This document shows positions 45,003-53,251 of a stretch of 64,000 nucleotides of DNA, piece by piece. Source of the DNA: Natronococcus occultus SP4 (GTDB taxonomy: Archaea; Halobacteriota; Halobacteria; Halobacteriales; Natrialbaceae). Below the pieces are notes generated by a model, which saw only the letters and a program-made list of their open reading frames with translations, ran no database searches and was not told where the DNA came from. The translations under genes were made by a program, and so were the position numbers. The stretch covers positions 3,215,001 to 3,279,000 of the forward strand of contig NC_019974.1 in the NCBI RefSeq assembly GCF_000328685.1, given 5' to 3'. Numbering within the stretch: the first letter of the stretch is position 1; each line of letters opens with the position of its first letter.

Positions 45003-46802
45003 ATGGACGAACGCGACGACGACGGAAGGCTCGAACCGAATCGCCGAACGTTTCTCGCGGGGACGGCCGCGGCCGGAGCCGGTGCGGTCTCGACGGGACT
45101 GACTGCGGGCGCCGAAGACGGCGAGCCAAATGGGGCCGCGAACGACGGGATCCCGGACCCGGCACCGGCGCCGGAACGTCGCGGTCCGCACACGGGGCGT
45201 CCGCCCGCCCGTGGCGACCGCGGGATGGTCGCGACGCCGCACTGGCTCGCAACCGCGGCGGGCAACGACGCGCTTCGAAACGGTGGCAGCGCCGTCGACG
45301 CTGCAATCGCCGCGAACGCCGTGCTGTCGGTCGCCTACCCTCACATGTCCGGACTGGGCGGGGACGCCTTCTGGCTGATCCACGACGGTAACGACGTCCG
45401 CGCGCTGAACGCGAGCGGTCCCGCCGCGGCGAACGCGACCCGCGAGCGGTTCGCCGAGTACGACGAACTACCCGATCGTGGACCGGAATCGGCGCTGACC
45501 GTCCCCGGTGCGGTCGACGGCTGGCGACGTGCCCACGAGGCATACGGCGGGCTCGCCTGGGAAGAACTGTTCGGGGACGCGATCCGCCATGCTCGCGAGG
45601 GCGTTCCGGTCGGGCATTCGCTAGCTGACTGGCTCGAGATCGACGAGCCGATACTCAGGGAGTTTCCCGACACGGCCGAGATTTTCCTGCCCGACGGGGA
45701 CGTCCCCGAAGAAGGCGACCGACTCGTCCAAACCGCACTCGCCGACTCGCTCGAAACCCTCGCTACCGAGGGGGCGCGCGAGGGATTCTACGACGGTCCA
45801 ATCGCCGAGGAACTCGCTTCGCCCGAAGGATCCCCGTTGACGTCCGCCGACTTCGCCGACTTTGAGGCCGACTGGGTCGAACCCATCTCCACGACCTACC
45901 GCGGCTACACCGCGTACAACTTCCCGCCGAACACGCAGGGCTTCGCCGCCCTGCAGGTGCTCAATCTGCTCGAGGGGTTCGACATCGAATCCTGGGGCGA
46001 CGGCACGGCCGACTACTACCATCACATGGCCGAGGCAGTCAAGGTTGCCTTCGCCGACCGCGACGAGTGGCTCACGGATCCCGACCACGTCGACATCCCG
46101 CTCGAGACGCTGCTCTCAAAGGAGTACGCCGACGAACGCCGCGGCCGTATCGACGCTGAGAGCGCGATGGAAATGGATGACGTCGAGCCTGGTATCGAAT
46201 TCGGCGGTTCCGACCGCGACATACCGGGCGGCGACACGGTCTACCTGACGGCCGTCGACGACGACGGGTTGGCGGTCTCGCTCATTCAGTCGGTCTACTA
46301 CGATTTCGGTAGCGCCGTCGTCGGCGGCGACAGCGGAATCATCCTCCAGAACAGGGGCTCTTTCTTCTCGCTCGACGAAGACCATCCGAACCGTCTCGAA
46401 CCGGGGAAGCGTACGTTTCATACCCTGATTCCGGCGATACTCTGCAAGGACGGCGAGCCGTACCTCTGCTACGGGACGATGGGCGGCGAGGGCCAGCCAC
46501 AGACTCAGGCCGCGATGGTGACCCGCCTCGTCGACTTCGACTACGACGTCCAGCAGGCCATCGAGACGCCGCGCTGGCTGATGGGTCCGACGTGGGGCAC
46601 CGACGACAGGGATCTCTCGCTCGAGGGGCGGGTCGACGACGCAGTCATCGACGAACTCGCCGCCCGCGGTCAGCCGACGACGGTCCTCGACGACTGGGAC
46701 GACAACATGGGGCACGCACAGGCGATCCGCATCGACCCGGAGACGGGGTACCTCGAGGGAGGTGCAGATCCGCGAGGAGACGGCTCGGCGCAGGGGTTCT
46801 AA
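45003..46802 (+). CDS. ggt: Exported gamma-glutamyltransferase
   Basis: A 599-residue Ntn-hydrolase. A Tat signal (NRRTFLAGTAAAG) indicates export. Family blocks include the N-terminal VATPHWLATAAGNDALRNGGSAVDAA region, here cited in part as NGGSAVDAA, and the autoprocessing site with the catalytic Thr in GGDTVYLTAVD. The C-terminal NRGSFF and GTMGGEGQPQ motifs bind the gamma-glutamyl group. A TATA run (TATTTAAG, 44971-44978) is close to the ATG at 45003; a GTG sits directly before it. Haloarchaea use gamma-glutamylcysteine rather than glutathione, so its substrate is open. Confidence 0.9.
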   Translation: MDERDDDGRLEPNRRTFLAGTAAAGAGAVSTGLTAGAEDGEPNGAANDGIPDPAPAPERRGPHTGRPPARGDRGMVATPHWLATAAGNDALRNGGSAVDAAIAANAVLSVAYPHMSGLGGDAFWLIHDGNDVRALNASGPAAANATRERFAEYDELPDRGPESALTVPGAVDGWRRAHEAYGGLAWEELFGDAIRHAREGVPVGHSLADWLEIDEPILREFPDTAEIFLPDGDVPEEGDRLVQTALADSLETLATEGAREGFYDGPIAEELASPEGSPLTSADFADFEADWVEPISTTYRGYTAYNFPPNTQGFAALQVLNLLEGFDIESWGDGTADYYHHMAEAVKVAFADRDEWLTDPDHVDIPLETLLSKEYADERRGRIDAESAMEMDDVEPGIEFGGSDRDIPGGDTVYLTAVDDDGLAVSLIQSVYYDFGSAVVGGDSGIILQNRGSFFSLDEDHPNRLEPGKRTFHTLIPAILCKDGEPYLCYGTMGGEGQPQTQAAMVTRLVDFDYDVQQAIETPRWLMGPTWGTDDRDLSLEGRVDDAVIDELAARGQPTTVLDDWDDNMGHAQAIRIDPETGYLEGGADPRGDGSAQGF

Positions 46803-46862
46803 GGGCCTTCGGAACTCGAGTACGAACGGTCCCGTCGATTCCCGCTTCGCTTTCGGCGATAG

Positions 46863-47312
46863 CTACCCTCTCATTGTGAACTCCTGACCATCAGTTGTGT
46901 CGACCCGTAGCGGCTCACCGTGCCACTCGATCTCGAGTTTTCCCCGCGAAAGGTACGGGGAGAGGGCGTCTGCCGACAGCAGCCCGTGATAGCTGCCGTC
47001 GCGGACGACGGGGAGATGTTTGACGCCCGCGCCTCGCATCGTTTCGATTACCGTGTCCAGGGTCGCCGTCGGTTCGATCGTCGTCACCGGGGTCGACATA
47101 ATCTCGCCCACGGTCGGCTGTTCGGTCGTTTCCGCAACTGTCGCGACGACATCCGACTCGGTAACGATCCCGACGACCTGCCCATCGAGCTGGACCACGA
47201 GCGCGGGAACCGCGGGACGACGAAGGTGCTGTGCCGCTTCGCTGACGGGCAAGTCCGGCGACACTGTCGGCGGCGCCCGCACCCCGAGGCTATTGACTGT
47301 TATCTCGATCAT
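46863..47312 (-). CDS. Protein with tandem CBS domains
   Basis: A 149-residue protein made almost only of two CBS motifs: SEAAQHLRRPAVPALVVQLDGQ with GIVTESDVV, and LDTVIETMRGAGVKHLPVV with GLLSADAL. Such small pairs bind adenosine nucleotides and act as energy sensors or regulators of partner proteins. It has no fused effector domain. It converges on ggt with about 60 bp between the stops. Confidence 0.85.
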   Translation of the reverse strand: MIEITVNSLGVRAPPTVSPDLPVSEAAQHLRRPAVPALVVQLDGQVVGIVTESDVVATVAETTEQPTVGEIMSTPVTTIEPTATLDTVIETMRGAGVKHLPVVRDGSYHGLLSADALSPYLSRGKLEIEWHGEPLRVDTTDGQEFTMRG

Positions 47313-47629
47313 GCACGTCCTGTGCTAACACGAGCCACTATATGACGGTGTTGGACATACGGGTATTCAGTACTAGTATTCCTAGCCATATTTAGTCATG
47401 ATTCCACGTAGAGTGGGGTAAGTAACAACCAGTCTGCCCTGTGAGCGGTGAAACGGGGTAGTACGGACCGGAGATCCCAGTTCGGATATCGTCCACTTTC
47501 ATTCTATCGATATCGCGGCGGTTCCGAACCGGATCAAGTTTCTTGATTTTTGTCGACCCGTAGAACGATTTATATGGTAATAATCCGTTGTGAGTATGAC
47601 TGTCACGAGAAGCTCGACGAAATAGCCGA
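47313..47629. other. Intergenic region with a promoter for the following pseudogene
   Basis: 317 bp. A TATA box (TTTATATGG, about 47569-47577) lies 55 bp before the GTG of the broken gene. Otherwise nothing was recognised. Confidence 0.4.
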
Positions 47630-48017
47630 GTGCTCACTAGACGCCGCGTTCTGCGAACCACCGCCGTGACTAGCGTCGTCACGACCGGGGCGGCCGCTTC
47701 GAACGCGGCCGCGACGGGCGGCGAGCCGACCTTCGACGAGGGACGCGCCCAACCGGTCTTCGCAGAACATGACGTAATCAGGGAGAATTACATCTCTCGG
47801 ATCGTCCGTATCACCTCGAGTTCGACCTGCAGGCGACTGACCGCGTCTTCGAAGCGAGGACGCGGTTCGGCGTACTGTTGGCCTCGACCGACCCCGGAAG
47901 GAGGTGTTGCAGCCGTCGGAGACCCACGTCGAGATCGAACTCGATCTCAACCGGAGCTCAGTCCGAGTGCCGGTCGTGGGTAGCAAGGTAGCGCTCGAGT
48001 TGGCACTCACAAACTGA
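47630..48017 (+). pseudogene. Frameshifted Tat-exported protein
   Basis: A GTG start with a twin-arginine signal (TRRRVLRTTAV, then an Ala/Gly/Thr-rich stretch) leads into a frame that loses coding character near 47790. A second frame then carries SDRPYHLEFDLQATDRVFEA and FGVLLAS. A third carries LQPSETHVEIELDLN and VALELALTN before TGA 48015-48017. Joining the three frames gives one plausible secreted protein of about 128 residues. At least two frameshifts therefore break it, unless the assembly is wrong here. Family unknown. Confidence 0.5.
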
Positions 48018-48045
48018 GGGCGTCGATCGTCGACGCGAGGCGGGA

Positions 48046-48405
48046 CTACCAGCTTCGGGACGGATGCTCCAGGGCGTCGTCGGGCGGAAAACACTCGAGC
48101 TCCTCGGAGAGACCGAACACCCGGGCCGCGTTCTTCCCGTCGGCGAGTGCCACCGCGTCCTCGTCCCAATCCAGGTGGATGACGTCTCGTTCCGCGAGCT
48201 TGGGGAGGTGGGTTCGAGTCAACCGGAAGCGGGCGCGTTCGATCGCTTGCTCGTCGAGGTCCTCGGGTGCGAGCTGGTGGCGACGGGCGGCCACGCTCTG
48301 TGAGAGTTGCTCCACCGAGGACGTTCCGTTCCGCCTGACGAGTTCGTGGAGAACGAGCTGGCGGTCGGCGCTGGCGAGTACCTCGAACGTCTCCGTTCGG
48401 TCCAT
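48046..48405 (-). CDS. Haloarchaeal winged-helix regulator-like protein
   Basis: A 119-residue protein from ATG 48405 (MDRTETFEVLASADRQLVLHEL); an upstream ATG at 48450 is less likely. The ASADRQLVLHELVRRNG segment, then FRLTRTHLPKLAERDVIHLDWDEDAVAL, is the winged helix found in many haloarchaeal proteins named DUF7344-like. It probably binds DNA as a small regulator. It lies between two broken or accessory genes, with no obvious target nearby. Confidence 0.72.
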   Translation of the reverse strand: MDRTETFEVLASADRQLVLHELVRRNGTSSVEQLSQSVAARRHQLAPEDLDEQAIERARFRLTRTHLPKLAERDVIHLDWDEDAVALADGKNAARVFGLSEELECFPPDDALEHPSRSW

Positions 48406-48670
48406 GCCTACCCAAACCGACTCTCGTGAGTCGCAAAACCCCTCGGTCAAATCACGTTGGGTCGGGTTGCGATCGCAACGCGGGGTGCACCGTCGATCGA
48501 GTCGAGTCGAACCGGGCCACGCGGAAGACGAGACGCCGGTCTAGGACTGGGGTTTCGCGTTCGGTACGGAGCCGTTCGGAGTGATGTTTCTTCTGTCGCC
48601 GATTAATCAACTCTCTCGAATTATGAAATCGTCCAATAGAACAAAACCAGTGACGTTCCAAGAGTAAGAT

Positions 48671-48973
48671 ATGGTGGGGGAATTCACCGTCGACCTACGT
48701 GATGGGCAATCCGTGTCGTTCGACGAAATCGTAGTGCTGGAACGGAACAACGGAAAGTGGATTCGATGTGTTCGGGACGGGCCCAGTCCGCGAGAGAACC
48801 TCCCGGAAACAACGAAATACTACCACCTCGACATAGATGTCGAACGGATCGTCATCGAGCCCGGCGAGACGCTGCAGGACTCGCCGACCGCGACCGCTGT
48901 TGACGAGGTCGAGGCCACGGTAATTGATGCCAGATCCCTCGAGGACTCGAGCGAGCGACGCCTGCTCGAGTAG
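48671..48973 (+). CDS. Small hypothetical protein
   Basis: 100 residues beginning MVGEFTVDLRDGQSVSFDEIV. The N-terminal half is beta-rich, with a KWIRCVRDG core; the C-terminal half is acidic. The composition is gene-like but no family is recognised. The reading frame continues after its stop towards a PIN-domain remnant, so the two might once have formed an antitoxin/toxin unit. That is speculative. Confidence 0.5.
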   Translation: MVGEFTVDLRDGQSVSFDEIVVLERNNGKWIRCVRDGPSPRENLPETTKYYHLDIDVERIVIEPGETLQDSPTATAVDEVEATVIDARSLEDSSERRLLE

Positions 48974-49309
48974 CCGTTCGGGCGTCGTCGAGGCGGGGGC
49001 CACGACGGACGGGCCGTCAACCAGCTCGCTTTTCGTCGCCGACGATCCGAACTCCGTCTCGCCCGAGAACGGTCCGAGTTCGAGTACGTTTCACTCGTGC
49101 CAGATCTGCTCGAACTCGTCCCTGTCCGAGACGAGGAAGAACGACAAATCGTTCTGAAGGCCGTCAACTACTACGACGAGGGAGCGACGGCGTTCGATGC
49201 GTTCCACGCCACGACTGCAGAAACGCGGACGCTGAACGTGCTTTCATCGGAGAAAGACTACGAAGACATCGAAGTGGAACGAGTTCCGCTAGAATCAGCT
49301 GATGAATGA
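48974..49309 (+). pseudogene. Degraded PIN-domain (VapC-like) gene
   Basis: From the GTG at 49097 a 70-residue frame encodes a convincing PIN-domain C-terminus: a helix followed by GATAFDAFHATTAETRTL with a conserved Asp, then VLSSEKDYEDIEVERVPLE. The part expected to carry the first catalytic Asp is not in this frame. A faint match (TSSLFVADDPNSVSPE) is in another frame near 49017-49070. The toxin is therefore probably truncated or frameshifted and inactive. Confidence 0.45.
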
Positions 49310-49327
49310 CGCAGATTCTGTTGCATG

Positions 49328-49351
49328 CTACCGATTCTTATGCTGCTCTAC
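49328..49351 (-). repeat. aroQ 3'-end remnant 1
   Basis: The minus strand encodes VEQHKNR followed by TAG, matching the last codons of the chorismate mutase gene at 53216 (VEQRENR, TAG). 23 of 26 bases over 49326-49351 match, and the changes are transitions. Homology stops abruptly at 49351, where the IS605-type element begins. Confidence 0.6.
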
Positions 49352-49373
49352 AGAAAAGACAGGCCGAGTGCCT

Positions 49374-49388
49374 CGGGGCTTGACCCCG
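49374..49388. repeat. Left-end hairpin of the IS605-type element
   Basis: CGGGGC-TTGA-CCCCG, a subterminal hairpin repeated near the right end (51312-51330) in the same orientation, as expected for single-strand transposition signals. Confidence 0.5.
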
Positions 49389-49410
49389 CGGGTGAAGGCC
49401 GTAAGCTCCG

Positions 49411-49808
49411 CTAAACGTGTTCCGTTCGCTCAATATACTGTTCAATCGTCTCGCTCGACACTGTGCCTGCCGTCCCGACATAGTACGACTCTTCCCAGAA
49501 TCCACCACCCCACAAATACTGTTCCAGAAACGGTTCGTGTTGCTCCCACATCTCTCGTGCTGTGATGCTCTTAATCGTCCGTACAATCTCACTCGGCGCG
49601 TGTTTCGGATGCGCGGACAGAACACATGTACGTGGTCAGGAGATATATACAACGATTGTAGGTCATAGCCGTACTCATCGCATACCTTCTGGAACCACTC
49701 ATCCAACGAATCCTCGATTGGCTCCAGTATCGCGTGGCGGTACTTCGGACACCACACGAAGTGGTAGTTGACGTTGTACACCGTGTGATTTGACCGTTTC
49801 TCCCCCAT
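49411..49808 (-). pseudogene. tnpA: IS200/IS605 TnpA (Y1 HUH transposase), frameshifted
   Basis: The ATG at 49808 opens a typical TnpA (GEKRSNHTVYNVNYHFVWCP, core YISPDHVHVF with the HUH pair). After HVHVF the frame shifts near 49620 to SAHPKHAPSEIVRTIKSIT. It shifts again near 49562 to MWEQHEPFLEQYLWGGGF and on to SSETIEQYIERTEHV, which contains the expected catalytic Tyr. The three pieces add up to a complete ~132-residue protein. Two frameshifts make it inactive as written. Confidence 0.8.
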
Positions 49809-49861
49809 ATTGGGCACACCACACCGATACACTTAAGTATATCCAAAGGATATACAACGGT

Positions 49862-50017
49862 ATGGCGAATCGCTTTGAAATCGACGGCGAGGAAGTTCTC
49901 GACGGAGAGGTTAAGCCGTTCGGGAACAGTGCCCACGTCACCGTCCCCAAACGCTGGCGTGGCGCGGACGTGAAAGTTGTTCGTACCTCAGAACCCACCG
50001 AACAAGACGAAGAATGA
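49862..50017 (+). CDS. DUF2080-type transposase-associated protein
   Basis: 51 residues (MANRFEIDGEEVLDGEV..., then AHVTVPKRWRGADVKVV), an AbrB-like small protein regularly found directly before tnpB in haloarchaeal elements. It is intact, and its stop overlaps the tnpB start (ATGA). A TATA-like run near 49835-49845 lies in the spacer between tnpA and this gene. Its role is not established; autoregulation of the element is plausible because of the AbrB-like fold. Confidence 0.8.
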   Translation: MANRFEIDGEEVLDGEVKPFGNSAHVTVPKRWRGADVKVVRTSEPTEQDEE

Positions 50018-51296
50018 CAACCGAAGAGCCGACTCTCGTGAAGACTCTGGATTTCCAACTCGACATCCAGAGTGACAACGAGAGTCTGCTCGAAGACGCC
50101 ACACCCACGAAGCCCGCTGGGTGTACAACGAAACCATCCGCCTTGCCAAAAACGGCGTGGACTGGGACGACATTTCCCCTCGTCTCGAAGACGAGGCCGA
50201 CCTCATCAAGAACACGACCCAGCGCATCGTCGCCAAAGCCTTGGAAGCGATGGAGAATTACTACGACTACGACGACTACAACATTCCCAGCCACACTAAA
50301 GATGGCGCGTACCCACTTCGAGCCAACTACGAAGAAGGCTACAACCTGTCGCTCACCGATGATGGCGAAGTGGCGTTTCGAATCAGCGCGAAACCCTACA
50401 ACCACGTCAAAGGCATCCTCAAGGGTAGTGACGCCCACCTTGATTTGCTCAAGAACGCACTGACGAGCGATGAGTGGAAGGTCACAACGTCCGAGACACT
50501 GTGGCGCGAGGGAGAACCGGAACTCCACGTCAATATTTGCAACACCGAACGTACTGTGCGAAACAAGCAGGACTCTCGAACGGTTATCGGTGTCGATGTG
50601 AACGAGGACAACGTGGCTCTCACTGCACTCTCCGAGGATGGCGTCGAGGATACGTTGGTTATCGACTTCCCCGAAATCAAGTTCGAGCGCCACCGCTACT
50701 TCACGATGCGGAAGCGCGTGCAGAACGCGGGGAAGGACAGCATCCACGACACGCTGGAAGGGCGTGAGGAACGGTTTGTCCGCGACCGACTCCACAAAGT
50801 GAGCCGTCACATCGCGGAGTGGAGTCAGCAGTTCGAGAAGCCGTGCATTGTCTTTGAAGACCTCAAAGAGATGCGCGACAGTATCGACTACGGCACACGG
50901 ATGAACCGACGCTTGCACCACCTTCCATTTCGCTCTCTCCAGTTCTATACGTCGTACAAGGCTGCGTTCGAGGGAATCCCCTCAGATTCGATTGAGCCGT
51001 ACAAGACGAGCCAACGGTGCCCGTTGTGTGGGCACGCTGAACGGGCGAATCGGCGGAAGAAGCGGTTCAAATGTGAGGACTGTGGTCATCAAGACCACAG
51101 CGACCGTGGTGCAAGCGTCAACATCGCCGTGAAAGGCATCGAGAAGTATATGGGTTGGAATGTGCCTGCTCTCAACAGCCTTCCCGTTGTTCGGAAGGTG
51201 CGACGGCAGGCATCGGGGCTTGTGGACAGCCCGACCGTGACCCACCCGACCGTTCGAGGCTATCAGACCGATGGTCAGGTGGGTGTATCTGATTAA
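50014..51296 (+). pseudogene. tnpB: TnpB (RNA-guided nuclease family), frameshifted near the N-terminus
   Basis: The start frame (MTTEEPTLVKTLDFQLD) reads into a different frame after about 29 codons, around 50100-50110. The main frame then continues uninterrupted from a GTG at 50121 for 391 residues. In that numbering the RuvC residues are intact: Asp159 (VIGVDVNE), Glu246 (IVFEDLKE) and Asp328 (QDHSDRGAS). The zinc-finger cysteines are 300, 303, 318 and 321. The defect removes only the extreme N-terminus, so a truncated product could still fold. Confidence 0.8.
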
Positions 51297-51311
51297 ACCA
51301 CGGGAAGAAGC

Positions 51312-51330
51312 CTTGGGGCTTGACCCCGAG
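51312..51330. repeat. Right-end hairpin of the IS605-type element
   Basis: CTTGGGGC-TTGA-CCCCGAG directly after the tnpB stop, the position of the guide-RNA 3' region in TnpB systems. It matches the left hairpin at 49374-49388. Confidence 0.5.
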
Positions 51331-51337
51331 GCGGTTC

Positions 51338-51364
51338 ACTATCCCTTTGCTCAACCTTGTTCAG
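51338..51364 (-). repeat. aroQ 3'-end remnant 2
   Basis: The minus strand encodes LNKVEQRDS, equivalent to LNKVEQREN at the end of chorismate mutase. It is 26/29 identical over 51338-51366 to the copy at 52470-52498. The original stop is lost at the junction with the IS605-type element. Confidence 0.65.
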
Positions 51365-51673
51365 GTAGATGAAATCCATGGTGCGCACCGTGGAAAATAA
51401 CGTCCGCTCATGTGTAGCGCATTGTCTCTGGAGTTTCCTCTTGCGATGCTACTGTATCTCTGTCGACACGAGAATCGACTTATGACCCTCTCTGCGCGTT
51501 GATTGCTGTTCACTATCTGAGCGATGCAACTGTATCAACCATCTCCTACAGAAGAGCATACCCAGCAAAGATAGATACAGAGACTCGATGTTCGGGGCCA
51601 GCCCAGAGGAAGTACATAGAGATGTAGCAATCACACGGAAAAAAGCCCCCTCGTGAACTCACAATCACCGTTG

Positions 51674-52228
51674 TCACTGAAGGAATCTAGAATACCGTAC
51701 AATCGTCCCTAAGAGAAGTAATCTTCGCTGGTCGGACTGAAGGTGTGGTGAGTTGAAGTGCACTGTGAACGAATATCCCCACAATCGAAAATCATCAGTG
51801 ACCTCTCCGAGATGGCTTCCGTCGGTGCTAACTAACGTCCACCGGGCAGGTATGTTTAGTTGTCTTGTGAGTATTCCCCGAAGTGTGCCTTCTTGTATAT
51901 CTGCGACGTGAACATCCGCTGAATCGCGTATCTCCCATCGCTCTCGCAGACGAGGGGCGTGTTTTTCGACAAACCCGATGCGCTTCCCAGTTGATTCATC
52001 ATCTATAGAGTACGTACCCCACATACCATGCTGTCGATCAGCATGAGCACGATATATACGATTACCAGTAGGTGTCTCAAAATAAACGTCTAAGGTCCCA
52101 TCTAACCGCGTGAGTCTTACTATGATGATTGGTGACGAATCCCCTGTCACGATGCCTTTTGATTTCCGAAATGATTCAACCTCCCAAGATACGTGGTATT
52201 CATCCAGCGTAAAAAGTTCCGAAGTCAT
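51674..52228 (-). CDS. LURP-one/tubby-like domain protein
   Basis: A 184-residue beta-rich protein. Repeated short strands with Gly turns (GTLDVYFETPTGNRIYRAHA, RIGFVEKHAPRLRERWEIRD, ADVHVADIQ) resemble the LURP-one/scramblase-like fold, a membrane-tethering or lipid-binding fold. This is a similarity by pattern, not by motif. Its codon use is less G+C-biased than core genes. It is the only gene in the segment between aroQ remnants 2 and 3; the sequence on both sides of it (51365-51673, 52229-52463) shows nothing else. Confidence 0.55.
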   Translation of the reverse strand: MTSELFTLDEYHVSWEVESFRKSKGIVTGDSSPIIIVRLTRLDGTLDVYFETPTGNRIYRAHADRQHGMWGTYSIDDESTGKRIGFVEKHAPRLRERWEIRDSADVHVADIQEGTLRGILTRQLNIPARWTLVSTDGSHLGEVTDDFRLWGYSFTVHFNSPHLQSDQRRLLLLGTIVRYSRFLQ

Positions 52229-52463
52229 ATCACATTATGATATGCTCAGAAGGCTATAGGCTTATTGATAGACACCCATGCTGAGGTATGCAGCCTACGA
52301 CAAACCTGATCAAATTGAAGATACAGTTATAAACTCTCTGATGTTTTAAAAAATCGTAGTACTCAAATTAAAGCCAGTGTACTCGTCACAACCAACTGGT
52401 CAACAATCGGAAGATTTCTAATCGGTTATCAGCCAGTATACGTACTCAGAAACCTGCTTAGTG

Positions 52464-52499
52464 CTATCTAGTATTCCTTTGCTCGACCTTGTTCAGGTC
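52464..52499 (-). repeat. aroQ 3'-end remnant 3
   Basis: Twelve codons on the minus strand read DLNKVEQRNTR then TAG, against ELNKVEQRENR then TAG at the end of the genuine chorismate mutase gene. The stop codon is preserved in place. Confidence 0.7.
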
Positions 52500-52550
52500 T
52501 CAAACTGATGTTACAGATCTCGTCTACTTTGCCGGTTCTGGTACATCTAC

Positions 52551-52835
52551 TCAGTCGTCGTCAGCGGTATACGCGCCTCCACGACGTTTGATTCGAGCAA
52601 CCACCATTCGGTACTCGTCTCGATGGAAAGTGACCGCGAGACGGAACTCACCGACACGTATTTTACGGCGTGGACTGTTTTGGAGGGGTTCACCATAGTC
52701 TGGTGGGTCGCGCCACGGGGAATCGACGATTTCGTCGAGTTTGTCGATAATGCGTTGCTGCTCGTTCGGATTGAGTGCATCGAGGTCGTCCTGTGCTTTC
52801 GATGCGAGTTCCCACGCCCACCCGTCGTCACTCAT
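52551..52835 (-). CDS. RelE/ParE-family toxin
   Basis: A 94-residue RelE-superfamily protein: an alpha-helical start (WAWELASKAQDDLDALNPNEQ), then LDEIVDSPWRDPPDYGEPL, and a C-terminal beta sheet with Arg/Lys residues (RRKIRVGEFRLAVTFHRDE and MVVARIKRRG). Such toxins cut mRNA on the ribosome or bind gyrase. It overlaps the antitoxin gene by 8 bp and follows it, the usual order. It lies in the segment between aroQ remnant 3 and the intact aroQ. Confidence 0.85.
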   Translation of the reverse strand: MSDDGWAWELASKAQDDLDALNPNEQQRIIDKLDEIVDSPWRDPPDYGEPLQNSPRRKIRVGEFRLAVTFHRDEYRMVVARIKRRGGAYTADDD

Positions 52836-53112
52836 TCGTGTCGTCAGTGCCGAATCGGTCGCGCGCTTCTTCGGCGCTCATCGTCCGCTTTTCACGGAAA
52901 TCTTCCTCCGCTTGAAGGAGTGCGACGAGTTCGTCGCGGTCGAACGTGGGATGTTCGACGGCATCGCGTAAGGTATACCGAATAAATTCGCTACGGCTGT
53001 TGAATCCTCGTCCTTGCCACGTGTCTTCGATCTCGTTGAGAAACGACCGTGTGACTTTGAAGTTTACCGTGACAATCTCGTCGTCGCCGTTGTTCGTGGC
53101 CGCTTCGGACAT
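52828..53112 (-). CDS. Ribbon-helix-helix antitoxin
   Basis: A 94-residue protein with a ribbon-helix-helix DNA-binding N-terminus (IVTVNFKVTRSFLNEIEDTW, then GFNSRSEFIRYTLRDAV) and an acidic C-terminal tail that would wrap the RelE-like toxin. It probably represses its own promoter. It overlaps the toxin gene, and the pair is intact. Confidence 0.85.
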   Translation of the reverse strand: MSEAATNNGDDEIVTVNFKVTRSFLNEIEDTWQGRGFNSRSEFIRYTLRDAVEHPTFDRDELVALLQAEEDFREKRTMSAEEARDRFGTDDTNE

Positions 53113-53215
53113 ACGCCTGTATTACCCGCGTGTTACTGTAGGTGTTTCGGCGTTCGAACGCTGAAGCTATTGGCGAGAAGAAACAGTAGTCGATACGTGA
53201 AACCTATGCCGATTG

Positions 53216-53251
53216 CTACCGGTTCTCACGCTGCTCTACTTTGTTCAATTC
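53216..53251 (-). repeat. Genuine aroQ 3' end (parent of the remnants)
   Basis: The last twelve codons of chorismate mutase, ELNKVEQRENR plus TAG. Three diverged copies lie downstream at 52464-52499, 51338-51364 and 49328-49351, all in the same orientation. Confidence 0.65.

Larger units (their letters stand above)
49352..51337. mobile_element. Decayed IS605-type element
   Basis: Divergent tnpA (minus) and tnpB (plus) genes, with the small DUF2080-type gene before tnpB, form the layout of haloarchaeal IS605-group elements. Each end carries a short hairpin with the loop TTGA (49374-49388 and 51312-51330). The boundaries are set by the flanking aroQ remnants and are approximate. Both transposon genes are frameshifted. 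Confidence 0.7.

Noticed and set aside
50100..50121. Programmed frameshift in tnpB
   Set aside because: No slippery heptamer or stimulatory structure was obvious, and the neighbouring tnpA is also damaged. Simple decay is the more economical reading, though not excluded.
49352..51337. IS605-type element inserted into a single aroQ remnant, so that the flanks are two halves of one copy
   Set aside because: Both flanks contain the same VEQ codons, so they overlap rather than join. Two separate remnants are needed.
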